In this document: positions 1-8,698 of the stretch, piece by piece | Numbering within the stretch: position 1 is the first letter of the stretch | Layout: each line of letters starts with the position of its first letter | NCBI RefSeq assembly: GCF_005869875.1 | Contig: NZ_VAWG01000004.1 | Location: 62,001 to 126,000, forward strand | DNA length: 64,000 nucleotides | Reading direction: 5' to 3' | Origin: Paenibacillus pinistramenti | GTDB lineage: Bacteria > Bacillota > Bacilli > Paenibacillales > Paenibacillaceae | Translations under genes and position numbers: made by a program | The notes under the pieces: generated by a model | Databases searched by the model: none | Told to the model about the DNA's origin: nothing | The model's input: the letters and a program-made list of their open reading frames with translations, nothing else

Positions 1-1
1 C

Positions 2-949
2 ATGCTCCAGCTGGAGCATGACGCGAACGGGCGGGACATCGTGGAGGTGCTGGGGCTGCCATCGGCCCAGCACGAGGATCTGCTGCAGGGTACGCTGCCT
101 CCGGCCCTGCTGGAGACAGGCGGCCAGGCGGACGAACCGTCGCTGGTCCGCGTGACGTTCACGCCGATTCACCGCCGGGAGATCGGCATCATCGGCACGA
201 TCGCCGTGCTCCAGGACGTAACCGAGCAGGAGAAGCTCGACCAGGCACGGCGCGAGTTCGTGGCGAACGTGTCGCATGAGCTCCGCACGCCGCTGACTAC
301 GATCAAGAGCTATACCGAGGCGCTGGAGGACGGCGCCCTGGAGCATCCGGAGCTTGGCCCGCGCTTCGTCAGCGTTATCCAGAACCAGACGGAGCGCATG
401 ATCCGGCTTGTAACGGATCTTCTGCACCTGTCCCGGCTGGACTCGAAGGAGGCTTCGCTGCGCAAGCAGCGGACAGAGCTGCAGGACCTGCTGGAGGACG
501 TAGAGGACCGCTTCTCCTTCCAGATGCAGCAGAAGGGCATTACGTCGCGCATTCAGCTTGACGGAGAGCTGGCCCCGGTCTGGATGGACCGCGACCAGAT
601 TGACCAGGTGCTGGACAATCTGGCGTCCAATGCCATTAAATATACGCCGGAGGGCGGCATGATTACCCTTGGCGCGGAGAAGACGCAGGACGGCATGGTG
701 AAGATTTCCGTCGAGGACAACGGAATCGGCATTCCGAAGAAGGATTTAAGCCGGATCTTTGAACGGTTTTACCGGGTAGACAAAGCCCGTTCCCGCAATA
801 TGGGCGGCACCGGCCTCGGCCTGTCGATTGCCCGGGAAATTGTGCTCGCCCACGGCGGCACAATTGAACTGTCCTCGGAGCTGACCAAAGGCACGAAGGT
901 GACCTTTACGCTGCCGCAGGGACCGGAAGAAGGAGGCGAGGAGACTTGA
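2..949 (+). CDS. walK: Sensor histidine kinase WalK, C-terminal part (partial)
   Basis: The gene enters from before the window; the first ATG here is probably internal. The visible 315 residues hold the end of a PAS-like region, a HisKA dimerisation domain with the phosphoacceptor His in FVANVSHELRTPL (about residue 92), and an HATPase domain with N box (DNLASNAIKYTP), G1 box (DNGIGIP), F region and G2 box (GGTGLGLSIA). WalK is the membrane kinase of the essential WalRK system that controls peptidoglycan hydrolases in low-GC Gram-positives. The order walK-walH-walI-walJ-htrA-rlmH, as in Bacillus, fixes the identity. The next gene starts inside its stop codon, so they are one operon. Confidence 0.95.
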   Translation: MLQLEHDANGRDIVEVLGLPSAQHEDLLQGTLPPALLETGGQADEPSLVRVTFTPIHRREIGIIGTIAVLQDVTEQEKLDQARREFVANVSHELRTPLTTIKSYTEALEDGALEHPELGPRFVSVIQNQTERMIRLVTDLLHLSRLDSKEASLRKQRTELQDLLEDVEDRFSFQMQQKGITSRIQLDGELAPVWMDRDQIDQVLDNLASNAIKYTPEGGMITLGAEKTQDGMVKISVEDNGIGIPKKDLSRIFERFYRVDKARSRNMGGTGLGLSIAREIVLAHGGTIELSSELTKGTKVTFTLPQGPEEGGEET

Positions 950-2223
950 AAGAGACGCTGAAGTCTGCTGCGCTTGCGCTTCTGATTGCGGCGAGTCTGG
1001 TGCAGAGCTATTTTCTCATTTACAGGCTGCCCGGCACCAATCCGGTCGTGAAGACAGAGAACGATTACGTCGCTACGGAGAACATGGGGGACGAGCTTGA
1101 CGTTTCCCGGGTGATTTTTCCCAAGCAGCTGGTGGTGCATCTGGGCGGCAATAAACATACGGTGTTCTATCCCGATTCCACATTCTATAACTTAATCTTC
1201 TCCCGTCTGCAGGCCCGCCAGTTTGACGGCTTCCAGCGGGATGTTGCGCAAAGCAGGGACTGGTCCAAGATCCGCAGCGAGGACGAAGGCATTGAGCTGG
1301 AGTTCGGGACAGGCGTCCCGGTTTCCCTGCTGCAGAAGATCATGCAGATTGCGCCTGATCCGCTCTTTGAGAGCGAAAGCATTGACCGCATTTTTCTGTA
1401 CAGCGCCGCGGGCGAAGATAAGGTGCATGTGTTCTTTTTCAGCGTGCAGGGGGATGTCGTGTATGAAGCGGCCAAGGCCGATTTGACCGTACAGGATTTG
1501 AAGCAGCATGTCGATTTCGGGCGCACCTGGATGCCTTATACGCTGGTGGACAACACCTACTACGTGCCGGAAGAGCCGCTTGAAATGGTGGAGGGCACGC
1601 TGGGCACAGGCCAGTACACGGTTGAGCAGATGCAGCGCAGCTTGTTCTTTGATCCGAGCATTACGAGGAATATCCGGGAGAAGGACGGCTCGGAGATCTA
1701 CACCGACTCCAAGCGCAGCCTGCAGGTCAGACAGAACCAGAACTGGATTAACTATACCGATCCGGCGGTTCCGGCGGCGGGGGAGGACAACCTCGGCAAA
1801 AATGGCCTGTCCGCCGTTGACTTCGTCAACCAGCACGGCGGGTTCAGCGGAACGTACCGCATGGAGCTCGGCGAGGAGACGGACGGCAAGCAGACCGTGC
1901 AGTTCCAGCAGTATTACAGCAGCTTCCCGATCATTGACGTGCCGGAATTCCATTACGGGGTCATGAAGCTGGAAATGCAGCAGGGCACAACCACCGTATA
2001 TGAACGGTCGCTGATTTATCTAAAGACGGACAACCAGTCGAAAAAGATGGTCCAGCTTCCCTACGGCCAGGCGCTTAAGGATAAAATCGCCGCTGCCGCG
2101 GGCGGCGGCACGATCAAGGAGCTGTATCCGGGCTACCGCCCGTCACTGGGCGAAAGCGGCATGACGCTCACCCCGGTCTGGGTGCTTGAGATGGAAGACG
2201 GCACCGTGCAGGTGCTGAAGTAG
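946..2223 (+). CDS. walH: WalH (YycH), regulator of the WalK kinase
   Basis: 425-residue protein with one N-terminal membrane anchor (about residues 5-25) and a large extracytoplasmic part. In Bacillus, YycH and YycI bind WalK in the membrane and restrain it. The start is TTG at 946, overlapping the walK stop by four bases, with GGAGGCGAGGAG just upstream. The overlap implies translational coupling. Identification rests on position, topology and length; the sequence of this family diverges quickly. Confidence 0.9.
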   Translation: MKETLKSAALALLIAASLVQSYFLIYRLPGTNPVVKTENDYVATENMGDELDVSRVIFPKQLVVHLGGNKHTVFYPDSTFYNLIFSRLQARQFDGFQRDVAQSRDWSKIRSEDEGIELEFGTGVPVSLLQKIMQIAPDPLFESESIDRIFLYSAAGEDKVHVFFFSVQGDVVYEAAKADLTVQDLKQHVDFGRTWMPYTLVDNTYYVPEEPLEMVEGTLGTGQYTVEQMQRSLFFDPSITRNIREKDGSEIYTDSKRSLQVRQNQNWINYTDPAVPAAGEDNLGKNGLSAVDFVNQHGGFSGTYRMELGEETDGKQTVQFQQYYSSFPIIDVPEFHYGVMKLEMQQGTTTVYERSLIYLKTDNQSKKMVQLPYGQALKDKIAAAAGGGTIKELYPGYRPSLGESGMTLTPVWVLEMEDGTVQVLK

Positions 2224-2291
2224 CCGGCAGGCGGGTGATTTTTCCGCTGTATTCCGCTGTATTCCCGCTATAAGCAAAGGAGGTTGAGGGA

Positions 2292-3035
2292 ATGGACTGG
2301 AGCAAAGCCAAAAATGTGCTCATCTACGCGTTTATGCTGCTGAACCTGGTGCTGGGCTATCAGCTTTGGAGCGATCTGCGCGAGCAGGCGGACGAAAGCC
2401 CCGACCTGACCTCCCTTGCCGGCAATGTGCAGCGGGCGATGGAGACGAAGGACATCAAGGTGGCGGCCGCGATTCCGACCGATACGCCGGAGCTTCCGAA
2501 GATCAGCTACCGGTTTGTCGGCACGGACGGCGGCAAGCCGATGAATCTGGAGGAGCCGGTGTACAGCAAGCTGATCTTCTCCCCGGAAGAGCTGGTGTCA
2601 GCGCTTGAAGGCAGCATCCCGGACATTGCGAATTACCGCTACGATCCGGTGGATGATGAGGAAGGAACATTTGTGATGCACCCGCTGGTGGGCGGGAAAT
2701 ATCCGCTTTTTCGCCTGAATCTGGAGCTTCAGTACAGCAATCAGCGCATCATTTCGTACACGGAGCAGCAAATCGAGATCAGCTCGGTCGGAGAGGAGAA
2801 GCGCCAGCGGGTGCTGTCCGCTTCCAAAGCCCTGGGCAACCTGGTGGAAAATTATTTGCCAAATGACTCGGTTGTCAAATCCATCGAGCTCGGGTATTAT
2901 GGGGAATTGTTCAACTCCGATGCTCAGGTGGCCGCTCCGGCTTGGAGGTTTGCACTGGAAAGCGGAGAAGTGTTCTACGTACAGGGCATCAGCGGTGACG
3001 TAATCAGCGCCAGCAGTGACAAAACAAAGGAGTAA
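2292..3035 (+). CDS. walI: WalI (YycI), regulator of the WalK kinase
   Basis: 247 residues with an N-terminal membrane segment (about residues 8-24: NVLIYAFMLLNLVLGYQL) followed by an extracellular domain of the YycI type. It is the partner of WalH in controlling WalK. AAAGGAGG at 2276-2283 is well placed for the ATG at 2292. It lies 68 bases after walH and touches walJ, consistent with the wal operon. Confidence 0.92.
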   Translation: MDWSKAKNVLIYAFMLLNLVLGYQLWSDLREQADESPDLTSLAGNVQRAMETKDIKVAAAIPTDTPELPKISYRFVGTDGGKPMNLEEPVYSKLIFSPEELVSALEGSIPDIANYRYDPVDDEEGTFVMHPLVGGKYPLFRLNLELQYSNQRIISYTEQQIEISSVGEEKRQRVLSASKALGNLVENYLPNDSVVKSIELGYYGELFNSDAQVAAPAWRFALESGEVFYVQGISGDVISASSDKTKE

Positions 3036-3043
3036 TGGGAATA

Positions 3044-3850
3044 ATGGGTATACGGTTTACGGTGTTGTCCAGCGGTTCTACCGGCAACGCGACGGTAATC
3101 GCTTATGAAGATATAAAATTGATGATCGATGCGGGCTTCAGCGCAAGGCGGATCGATGAGCTGCTTGCCGAACGGGAGGTTTCGGGAGAGGAACTGAACG
3201 GAATTCTCGTCACGCATGAGCACTCCGATCACATTAAAGGGCTTGGCGCAGTGGCACGCAAATACAACCTGCCGATCTATGCGAATGAGTTAACCTGGGC
3301 GGCCATGGAGAAGCAGATCGGCGCGATTCCCGAGGAGAACCGGCGGATCTTCGGAACGGGCGAGGCCCGCGATTTCGGATCACTGCGGGTGGAATCTTTC
3401 CCCGTGTCGCATGATGCGGCGGAACCGGTGGGCTACTGCTTCTATGACGGCAAAGAGAAGCTGAGCGTAGTTACGGATCTTGGGTATGCCAGCGACCGCG
3501 TCCTGCAGGCGATCTCCGGATCGGACGTGCTGGTGCTGGAGTCCAACCATGACGTGGAGATGCTGCGGATGGGGCGTTATCCGTGGAACATCAAACGCCG
3601 GATTCTCGGCGATATGGGGCACTTGTCCAACGAAGCGGCGGGCGAGGTCATGAGCCTGCTGATGAACGGCCGCGTCAAGCGGACGTACCTGGCGCATCTG
3701 AGCCGCGAGCACAACATGCTCGATCTGGCAAAAATGTCCGTGCGCGAGGCGATGGAGGACCGCGGCTGCTTCTACAAAGACAGCGAGTTTAAGCTGTGCG
3801 AAACGTATTACGACCGGCCGACGCCGTGGGATGCGGTGGGCAGCCTGTAA
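3044..3850 (+). CDS. walJ: WalJ (YycJ), metallo-beta-lactamase-fold hydrolase
   Basis: MBL-fold protein with the metal motif THEHSDH (HxHxDH) about residue 57 and further conserved His/Asp residues (SHDAAEPVGY, LVLESNHD, HLSREH). YycJ/WalJ proteins are cytoplasmic nuclease-like enzymes linked to DNA replication and cell-wall coordination. Two starts are possible: ATG 3035 overlaps the walI stop but lies only two bases after AAAGGAG (3026-3032); ATG 3044 lies eleven bases after it and gives MGIRFTVLSSGSTGN, which matches the usual family N-terminus. I chose 3044. Confidence 0.92.
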   Translation: MGIRFTVLSSGSTGNATVIAYEDIKLMIDAGFSARRIDELLAEREVSGEELNGILVTHEHSDHIKGLGAVARKYNLPIYANELTWAAMEKQIGAIPEENRRIFGTGEARDFGSLRVESFPVSHDAAEPVGYCFYDGKEKLSVVTDLGYASDRVLQAISGSDVLVLESNHDVEMLRMGRYPWNIKRRILGDMGHLSNEAAGEVMSLLMNGRVKRTYLAHLSREHNMLDLAKMSVREAMEDRGCFYKDSEFKLCETYYDRPTPWDAVGSL

Positions 3851-3880
3851 GCGGCCGTTTATTTTCATATAGGGAATAGG

Positions 3881-3914
3881 GAACCTCAGGATAGATCCGG
3901 GGGTTCTTTTTTTT
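3881..3914 (+). terminator. Rho-independent terminator after the wal operon
   Basis: GAACCTCAGG and CCGGGGGTTC form a ten-pair stem with one mismatch around ATAGAT, followed by a run of eight or more T. It ends the walKHIJ transcript. Confidence 0.85.
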
Positions 3915-3926
3915 GTTTAGGACTGC

Positions 3927-4133
3927 CTAAACGATAGGATACGGAGGCATGTTGATGAACCCCTCAAGCCGCAGCGCCCGCTCCTCGATTTCTTCACGGG
4001 AGAGGATGCCTTTTTCAATCAACAGCTCCATCATGACGCTCAGCATCAGCAGATTATGATAGTGCCCGTCCTTCAAATCGGCCAGCTTGGCCAGGATATT
4101 CACTTCATTCATCGGGGAAAAGGAAGATTCCAT
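3927..4133 (-). CDS. Small conserved-looking protein, function unknown
   Basis: A 68-residue acidic helical protein beginning MESSFSPMNEVNILAKLADL and ending MPPYPIV. I chose ATG at 4133 because AAGGAG (complement of 4144-4149) lies ten bases upstream; a longer frame to 4250 has no such site. It contains a helix-rich segment with an EEIEERALRLEGFI motif. It faces the wal operon tail to tail. I do not recognise the family; no catalytic motif is visible. Confidence 0.6.
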   Translation of the reverse strand: MESSFSPMNEVNILAKLADLKDGHYHNLLMLSVMMELLIEKGILSREEIEERALRLEGFINMPPYPIV

Positions 4134-4707
4134 CGGTTGATCGCTCCTTGGTTTCAAAATTAACAGAATAATTGGGACAATTGGGTAAGTAGCCCGCTGA
4201 AAGGGTAAAGAAAGATACATCCCTTTTGGCCTTAACAAGGCCTTTCGCAAAGGAAGGGATGCAGGCGGAGCAGGGGAAAGGGCAAATATGGAATTTGGTT
4301 CATTTTACCTAGGTGATTCATCTTCTAAGACTGGCGGATTATGATAAAATGAATCTATCAACTGCTACAAGTATAGTCGGGAGATTTGATAAATATTCCT
4401 GATTCCGGAAATGAACCAGCAACATTCCTGTGGATCCTGCCGTTATAAAGGATAATGATAAATGAATCGGCGGGTCTCGGACCGGCAAAAATCAGCTGAA
4501 AGCCATTAGAATATCGGCTATCCTGCCGCATATGATGGTGATGGATTTAGACGATTTACATTTACAGCCTTCACTTATGAAAATGAAAAGTAAAATAGTG
4601 GAACATGCTTGGAAGAGGTAAGGACAGACCTTCCGGCTGCCTGGGCTGAGGCAACTGGAAGTAAATATAGAAGCAAGCCGGAGAAAGCACGGAGGGGAGC
4701 AGTTACA
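4134..4707. other. Intergenic region between the small gene and htrA
   Basis: About 570 bases without a convincing gene. A reverse-strand frame at 4492-4917 is low-complexity, overlaps htrA and is judged a shadow. The region must hold the htrA promoter and the promoter of the divergent small gene. Several TATGATAAAAT-like AT-rich tracts occur (around 4338 and 4453) but none has a clear -35 partner. Confidence 0.6.
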
Positions 4708-6054
4708 ATGGGATTGTTTGATGATGATTTTTATTCCACAAAAGTATCCAGAAAGGCCCGCATGATTAAAGGGGCCGATGGAAAATGGAGTTCGCCCCGC
4801 AGACCGCGGAAGGGCTGGACGACCATGCAGGCCGCCGTTATTTGTTCGGTGATCAGCTCGGTTGCTGCGGTTATCCTGTTCAGCTATTTGACCGGAATCC
4901 CCTCCTCTACCAAACATGCAGGCGGCCTTGACTTAACGTCAAACGCCCGCGACGATTATGATGAGAAGATCATTCAGGCCTCAGCCAAGGTCCGCCCTGC
5001 AGTGGTCAGCATTGTGAACCATCAGGCTACACAGGACGATGACCCGGCCGCTGAACCGTCAGCGCTCGGCTCCGGCGTCATTATCAAGAAAGAAAATGGC
5101 AAGGCTTATGTCGTGACCAATAATCACGTTATTGAAGATACGCAGAACCTCGTGGTTGTGACAGCAGACGGAATTTCCAAGGAAGCGGCGGTTGTGGGCA
5201 CGGACCCGGTAACGGATATTGCGCTGCTTTCGGTAGATGACAAAGGCATCAAGACCGTAGCGGAAATGGGCGACTCCAGCAAGCTGCGGCTCGGCGAAAC
5301 GGTCATTGCCGTCGGCAATCCGCTTGGTCTGAGCGGTACGCAGACCTCGGGCATCGTGAGCTATACCAACCGGATCGTACCGGTATCTTTGAACCAGGAC
5401 GGCGTCTATGACTGGGAGCAGGAGGTCATTCAGACCGATGCGGCCATCAACGAGGGCAACAGCGGCGGCGCCCTGGCCGACCTGAACGGCAAAGTGATCG
5501 GCATTAACACGATGAAGATCGCCGATACCGGCGTAGAAGGGCTGGGCTTTGCGATTCCGTCCGACGAAGTCATGAAGACGGTCAGCGAGCTGGAGCTGCA
5601 CGGCAAGATTTCCCGCCCTTATCTGGGCGTATACTCTCTCGATCTCGACAATCCTTACTCTCCGCTTACCGACGAGCAGCGTACAGATTTGAAGCTGCCG
5701 GATGATCTGACGGAAGGCGTGCTTGTCCTGGAAGCGCACGGGCCTGCGGCCGAGGCGGGACTGCAGCTGAACGATATCATCGTGGAGCTGGACCACCAGC
5801 CGATCGCTTCCACGCTGGAGCTGCGCAAATATTTGTACGACAAGAAGGAGATCGGCCAGGAGATGGAGGTCGGCTACTACCGGAATGGCGAGCTGCAGAG
5901 CACAACCGTGACGCTGATCGAGAAGCCTGCCAATGCCGAAGCTAATCCGGATGCTGACGGAGGCAGTGCGGGCACGGAGGGCAGCGGCACGGATAACAGC
6001 GCCGACGGAGCGGCGCAGGATAGCGGCGCGGATACGGACGGATCCGGGAAATAA
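4708..6054 (+). CDS. htrA: HtrA/DegP-type membrane-anchored serine protease
   Basis: 448 residues: cytoplasmic N-terminus, one membrane segment (about residues 32-56), a trypsin-like domain with the triad His in NNHVIED, Asp in DPVTDIALLSV and Ser in GNSGGAL, then one PDZ domain (about 300-400) and a low-complexity Ala/Gly/Asp tail. HtrA degrades or refolds damaged exported proteins at the outer face of the membrane. The start at 4708 is favoured by GGAGGGG at 4691-4697; a longer frame from 4609 lacks a site and precedes the typical MGLFDDDFYS start. Position between walJ and rlmH is conserved in Bacillales. Confidence 0.93.
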   Translation: MGLFDDDFYSTKVSRKARMIKGADGKWSSPRRPRKGWTTMQAAVICSVISSVAAVILFSYLTGIPSSTKHAGGLDLTSNARDDYDEKIIQASAKVRPAVVSIVNHQATQDDDPAAEPSALGSGVIIKKENGKAYVVTNNHVIEDTQNLVVVTADGISKEAAVVGTDPVTDIALLSVDDKGIKTVAEMGDSSKLRLGETVIAVGNPLGLSGTQTSGIVSYTNRIVPVSLNQDGVYDWEQEVIQTDAAINEGNSGGALADLNGKVIGINTMKIADTGVEGLGFAIPSDEVMKTVSELELHGKISRPYLGVYSLDLDNPYSPLTDEQRTDLKLPDDLTEGVLVLEAHGPAAEAGLQLNDIIVELDHQPIASTLELRKYLYDKKEIGQEMEVGYYRNGELQSTTVTLIEKPANAEANPDADGGSAGTEGSGTDNSADGAAQDSGADTDGSGK

Positions 6055-6250
6055 TTTTTAAGCCAAGGGGAAAAAGGGTCCAGGCAGATGTATAAATAAA
6101 GCATGGAGCCGCACACTAAAAAGTGATAGAGTTTGAAGTAGCAGCAGGCTTTAGCCGGCTATGGAACATGTGCGGCAGTCTGCGGCTGTGGGCTGTGCAG
6201 CAAACGTCCGGCCTGAGGGGCCGGGCGCAAGAGAAAGGATGCTTGACGGT

Positions 6251-6418
6251 ATGTACGTAGTATGCAAAGAACACCTGGAGCTCGCCATCGACATGTTTGT
6301 CGACGAGTATGAGGATGCTCCGGATATCGTGGACTTGAAGGAAACGGAATTCGCCGACTGGGACCCCCCGGCCAAATGTGCGGAATGTGAGAAATCCGGG
6401 GAGTTTTTGGTGGTCTGA
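6251..6418 (+). CDS. CxxH/CxxC small protein
   Basis: 55 residues, MYVVCKEHLELAIDMFVDEY at the start and a C-terminal CAEC pair followed by EFLVV. Cys-x-x-His near the N-terminus and Cys-x-x-Cys near the C-terminus define the family, which sits between htrA and rlmH in many Bacillus and Paenibacillus genomes; a single metal site is likely but the role is unknown. AAAGGAT at 6234-6240 supports ATG 6251; ATG 6239 in frame overlaps that site. Confidence 0.88.
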   Translation: MYVVCKEHLELAIDMFVDEYEDAPDIVDLKETEFADWDPPAKCAECEKSGEFLVV

Positions 6419-6444
6419 CGGCAAGTGAAGCGGGGCATTGGAAG

Positions 6445-6471
6445 AAGAGCGCGGGGATGCGCTCTTTTTTT
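6445..6471 (+). terminator. Rho-independent terminator after the CxxH/CxxC gene
   Basis: AGAGCGC, a GGGGAT loop and GCGCTCT, followed by seven T. Confidence 0.88.
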
Positions 6472-6578
6472 GTTGTGAAAGGAGCGCGGGACGCGGGACA
6501 TTGGGGAAGGATAGGTGAAGTAGGCGGAAGAACGGGAGGGCGGAACGGGGCTGGGATGGCTGAGCTGGGGGGCTCTCA

Positions 6579-6587
6579 TGCTATAAT
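6579..6587 (+). promoter_or_regulatory. Probable rlmH promoter, extended -10
   Basis: TGCTATAAT is a perfect extended -10 (TGnTATAAT). The -35 is poor, as is usual for extended -10 promoters. It lies after the terminator and reads toward rlmH. Confidence 0.55.
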
Positions 6588-6761
6588 TGGGCAGGTAGAC
6601 TCAGTGGGTTGAATCAAGTTCCGAAGAAGGATCGGAGTCTAAGCGGTTAAAGATTCAAAGTTTTCAGGATCATCGGCAGCAACAATTAACGCATAGAGCC
6701 GGGCAGACAAGCAACTGAATTAAGGTGCCGGGCCTGCTTTTTACATAATGGAGGTTATATT

Positions 6762-7241
6762 ATGTTTATTCAAATTATTGGCGTCGGCAAATTGAAGGAG
6801 AAATACCTTGTCCAGGGCATTGCCGAATACACCAAGCGCCTTGGCCCGTACGTGAAGTTCCAGATCATCGAGGTCCCCGATGAAAAAGCACCCGACTCTC
6901 TCAGCGAAGCCGAGGTCGGCATGGTCAAGGACCGCGAGGGCGAACGCATCCTCGCGCACGTGAAGGGCGATGCCCATGTCATCGCCCTCACGCTGGACGG
7001 CAAGCTCTGGAGCTCGGAAGAGCTTGCCGCAGAGCTCGACAGGCTCGGCACCTACGGGTCGAGCCATGTCGTGTTCATCATCGGCGGCAGCCACGGGCTC
7101 GCCGATGCCGTCCTGCGCCGGGCACAGCAGAAGCTGTGCTTCGGGCGCATGACCCTGCCGCATCAGCTCATGCGGCTGGTGCTGGTGGAGCAGATTTATC
7201 GGGCGGTGAAGATAAATCGGGGGGAACCGTATCACAAATGA
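6762..7241 (+). CDS. rlmH: 23S rRNA (pseudouridine1915-N3)-methyltransferase RlmH
   Basis: 159 residues, full length. SPOUT-class methyltransferase that methylates pseudouridine 1915 in helix 69 of 23S rRNA. The SAM-binding knot is seen in FIIGGSHGL and the C-terminus ([25 protein letters not shown]) matches the family, including the Tyr-His-Lys end. GGAGG at 6750-6754 sets the start. The last codons are the attachment core of the downstream SCC-like island. The frame is intact, so the insertion restored the stop and the C-terminus, as SCC elements do in Staphylococcus (orfX). Confidence 0.97.
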   Translation: MFIQIIGVGKLKEKYLVQGIAEYTKRLGPYVKFQIIEVPDEKAPDSLSEAEVGMVKDREGERILAHVKGDAHVIALTLDGKLWSSEELAAELDRLGTYGSSHVVFIIGGSHGLADAVLRRAQQKLCFGRMTLPHQLMRLVLVEQIYRAVKINRGEPYHK

Positions 7242-7251
7242 CGCAAATTTT
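7224..7251 (+). repeat. Attachment site 1 (left end of island) in the rlmH 3' end
   Basis: Core GAACCGTATCACAAATGACG followed by CAAATTTT. It spans the Pro-Tyr-His-Lys-stop codons of rlmH. The same core recurs seven more times downstream in the same orientation. The staphylococcal SCC site lies at the same rlmH codons and contains TATCATAA. Confidence 0.85.
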
Positions 7252-7282
7252 TTGGTTTCACAAATGAAAATTCAAGAGAGAT

Positions 7283-7510
7283 TTATTCTTTTGGAACCAC
7301 ATATTCAGACAAATTAATGCCTTTGTTAACCTCCGTAGCATAGGAGATGTTGATACCAGAGGCGCTTACGATTTCTTTTATACTGTAATTATTTCTCGTA
7401 ATGACATCGGCGTACTTAACTCCGAATAAATGGATTTTTGTTACTTGTCTGCCGTGAGGGGCTTTCTGATACATTTCTCTTAAGATAGCTCCAAGTTGAG
7501 CAACGGTCAT
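7283..7510 (-). CDS. Small HTH-like protein
   Basis: 75 residues beginning MTVAQLGAILREMYQKAPHG. The region after residue 40 (SIKEIVSASGINISYATEVNKG) reads as a helix-turn-helix-like segment, and the protein resembles the small HTH-like domain proteins of Bacilli; this is recollection, not a search. AAGGGAG lies about ten bases before the ATG. It is the first gene inside the island and faces rlmH. Its role is unknown; a DNA-binding regulator is a guess. Confidence 0.6.
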   Translation of the reverse strand: MTVAQLGAILREMYQKAPHGRQVTKIHLFGVKYADVITRNNYSIKEIVSASGINISYATEVNKGINLSEYVVPKE

Positions 7511-7623
7511 TTCTTGTACAACTCCCTTGAAAATATTTTCATTGAAACTTCTACTGAAAGCTTAAGGACTCCTTCTTTCATATCTAATTTCATCTAAATT
7601 GTAAAAGTTTGGGGTCGCTTATA

Positions 7624-7664
7624 TGATTCCTATGTTCCGAGATGATTTATGGCAATCAAACATC
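7624..7664 (+). repeat. Promoter-region repeat, copy 1
   Basis: 41 bases beginning TGATTCCTATG and ending AATCAAACATC, about 26 bases before the DUF1643 start. Roughly three quarters of the positions match 8821-8862, which lies upstream of another same-strand gene. Possibly a shared regulator-binding element. Confidence 0.45.
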
Positions 7665-7690
7665 GTATCCATTTTTAAGGGGGTGTGAAA

Positions 7691-8257
7691 ATGCAGGTTA
7701 CTCGTGCAGCTGTTAAAATCCTAGATGATGGTGGGATAACATTTGTATCTGCTGGTGATATGAAACGATATTATTTTGCACAAACTATTGATGAAGAGCG
7801 GTTAGATAAGCAATTGACCATATTGATGTACAATCCAAGCACACTGAGTGGAAATGATAAAACGGTAGCATATATTGAGAAGGTGTGCATGTGTCATGGA
7901 TTTGGAAGTTATAACATCATTAATTTAATACCCCAAAAGGGTGGAAATCCAAGTTCAATCAGTGTATATTTCGATGACTCAAATCTTGATATTCTCTCAA
8001 GAGTTTTAAATCAAGCTGCAACTCCTGTCTGGATTGGTTGGGGGCAATTGATTAAGGGGAAGTCGCAAGAGCTATTTCCTAAAGAATTAAAGGATCTGTT
8101 ACGAAACCATGCGAGTAGATTAATTCGTGTGAAAATGATACCTGATAAATACAATGGAAAGTACCCAGTCCATCCTTCATATCTTAGACGTAAACACTTT
8201 CCTGTTGAGAATATTGAGTTTGTTCCCTTCGATATTAATCATCTAGAATCATATTAA
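7691..8257 (+). CDS. DUF1643 family protein
   Basis: 188 residues. The pattern RYYF, then ILMYNPSTLSGNDKT, a central YNIINLIPQ, WIGWG and a C-terminal HPSYLRRK matches DUF1643. The function is not established, but such genes are regular members of the ccr neighbourhood of staphylococcal SCC elements. AAGGGGG at 7677-7683 favours ATG 7691 over GTG 7685. Base composition is clearly more AT-rich than rlmH. The gene is followed by a strong terminator. Confidence 0.8.
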   Translation: MQVTRAAVKILDDGGITFVSAGDMKRYYFAQTIDEERLDKQLTILMYNPSTLSGNDKTVAYIEKVCMCHGFGSYNIINLIPQKGGNPSSISVYFDDSNLDILSRVLNQAATPVWIGWGQLIKGKSQELFPKELKDLLRNHASRLIRVKMIPDKYNGKYPVHPSYLRRKHFPVENIEFVPFDINHLESY

Positions 8258-8271
8258 ATATTGTTCAAAAG

Positions 8272-8311
8272 AAGCCAAAGAGACCACCTACCCAGGTGGT
8301 CTCTTTGGCTT
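8272..8311 (+). terminator. Strong hairpin terminator after the DUF1643 gene
   Basis: An 18-pair perfect stem (8272-8289 with 8294-8311) around ACCC. No long T run follows, but the stem is strong and lies directly after the stop codon. Confidence 0.7.
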
Positions 8312-8345
8312 AAAGTGACTAGACGATCAAACAAGTGACACAAAA

Positions 8346-8383
8346 ACCTTGCTCCTTTCTGAGTTCAGAGAGCAGGGCTTTCC
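8346..8383 (-). terminator. Terminator of the reverse-strand Ala-rich gene
   Basis: Read on the minus strand, CCCTGCTC pairs with GAGCAAGG with an inner CTGA/TCAG pair, followed by five T. Confidence 0.65.
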
Positions 8384-8389
8384 AGCATA

Positions 8390-8698
8390 CTAGTACCTTG
8401 TTGCTACATCCTTTGCTACTTTTAAAGCAGCAACATTACATGCTGTTGTTGTGCTACCAGCTGCGATGACTCCCAAAGCAGTTGCGTTTGATAATCCGGC
8501 AGCTGCTGCAGCAGAACCAACTGATGTCGCAACTGATGCACCAGCTGTAGCTGTTATACCAGCTACAGCTGTACCAACCACAGGAATGGAACTTGCGACT
8601 GCGGCTGAAGTCACGGCGGCTGCCGTTGTAGCAACAGCTGCGCCTGCTGATGTTAAGGCTCCGACAGCAGCGGTTGCAAGTGGGATCAAAAAGAACAT
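8390..8698 (-). CDS. Ala/Gly/Val-rich hydrophobic small protein
   Basis: 102 residues composed almost only of Ala, Val, Gly, Ser and Thr, beginning MFFLIPLATAAVGALTSAG and ending VAKDVATRY. Several AxxxA/GxxxG-like small-residue patterns suggest one or more membrane helices. GGAGG sits nine bases before the ATG and a terminator follows, so it looks like a real single-gene unit. No family is recognised. Membrane-active peptide, holin-like or bacteriocin-like roles are possible but unsupported. Confidence 0.55.
   Translation of the reverse strand: MFFLIPLATAAVGALTSAGAAVATTAAAVTSAAVASSIPVVGTAVAGITATAGASVATSVGSAAAAAGLSNATALGVIAAGSTTTACNVAALKVAKDVATRY

Larger units (their letters stand above)
6419..6761. 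other. Leader region upstream of rlmH
   Basis: 343 bases with the terminator at 6445-6471 and an extended -10 promoter at 6579-6587, leaving a leader of roughly 170 bases before rlmH. GCCGGGC occurs twice (6695-6735) just before a short T run, but the copies are direct rather than inverted, so I do not claim a leader hairpin. No other gene is seen. Confidence 0.55.

Noticed and set aside
4492-4917. Reverse-strand frame of 141 residues
   Set aside because: Overlaps htrA, low-complexity translation and no ribosome site.
6695-6745. Leader terminator or riboswitch before rlmH
   Set aside because: The GCCGGGC copies are direct, not inverted, so no stable stem forms.
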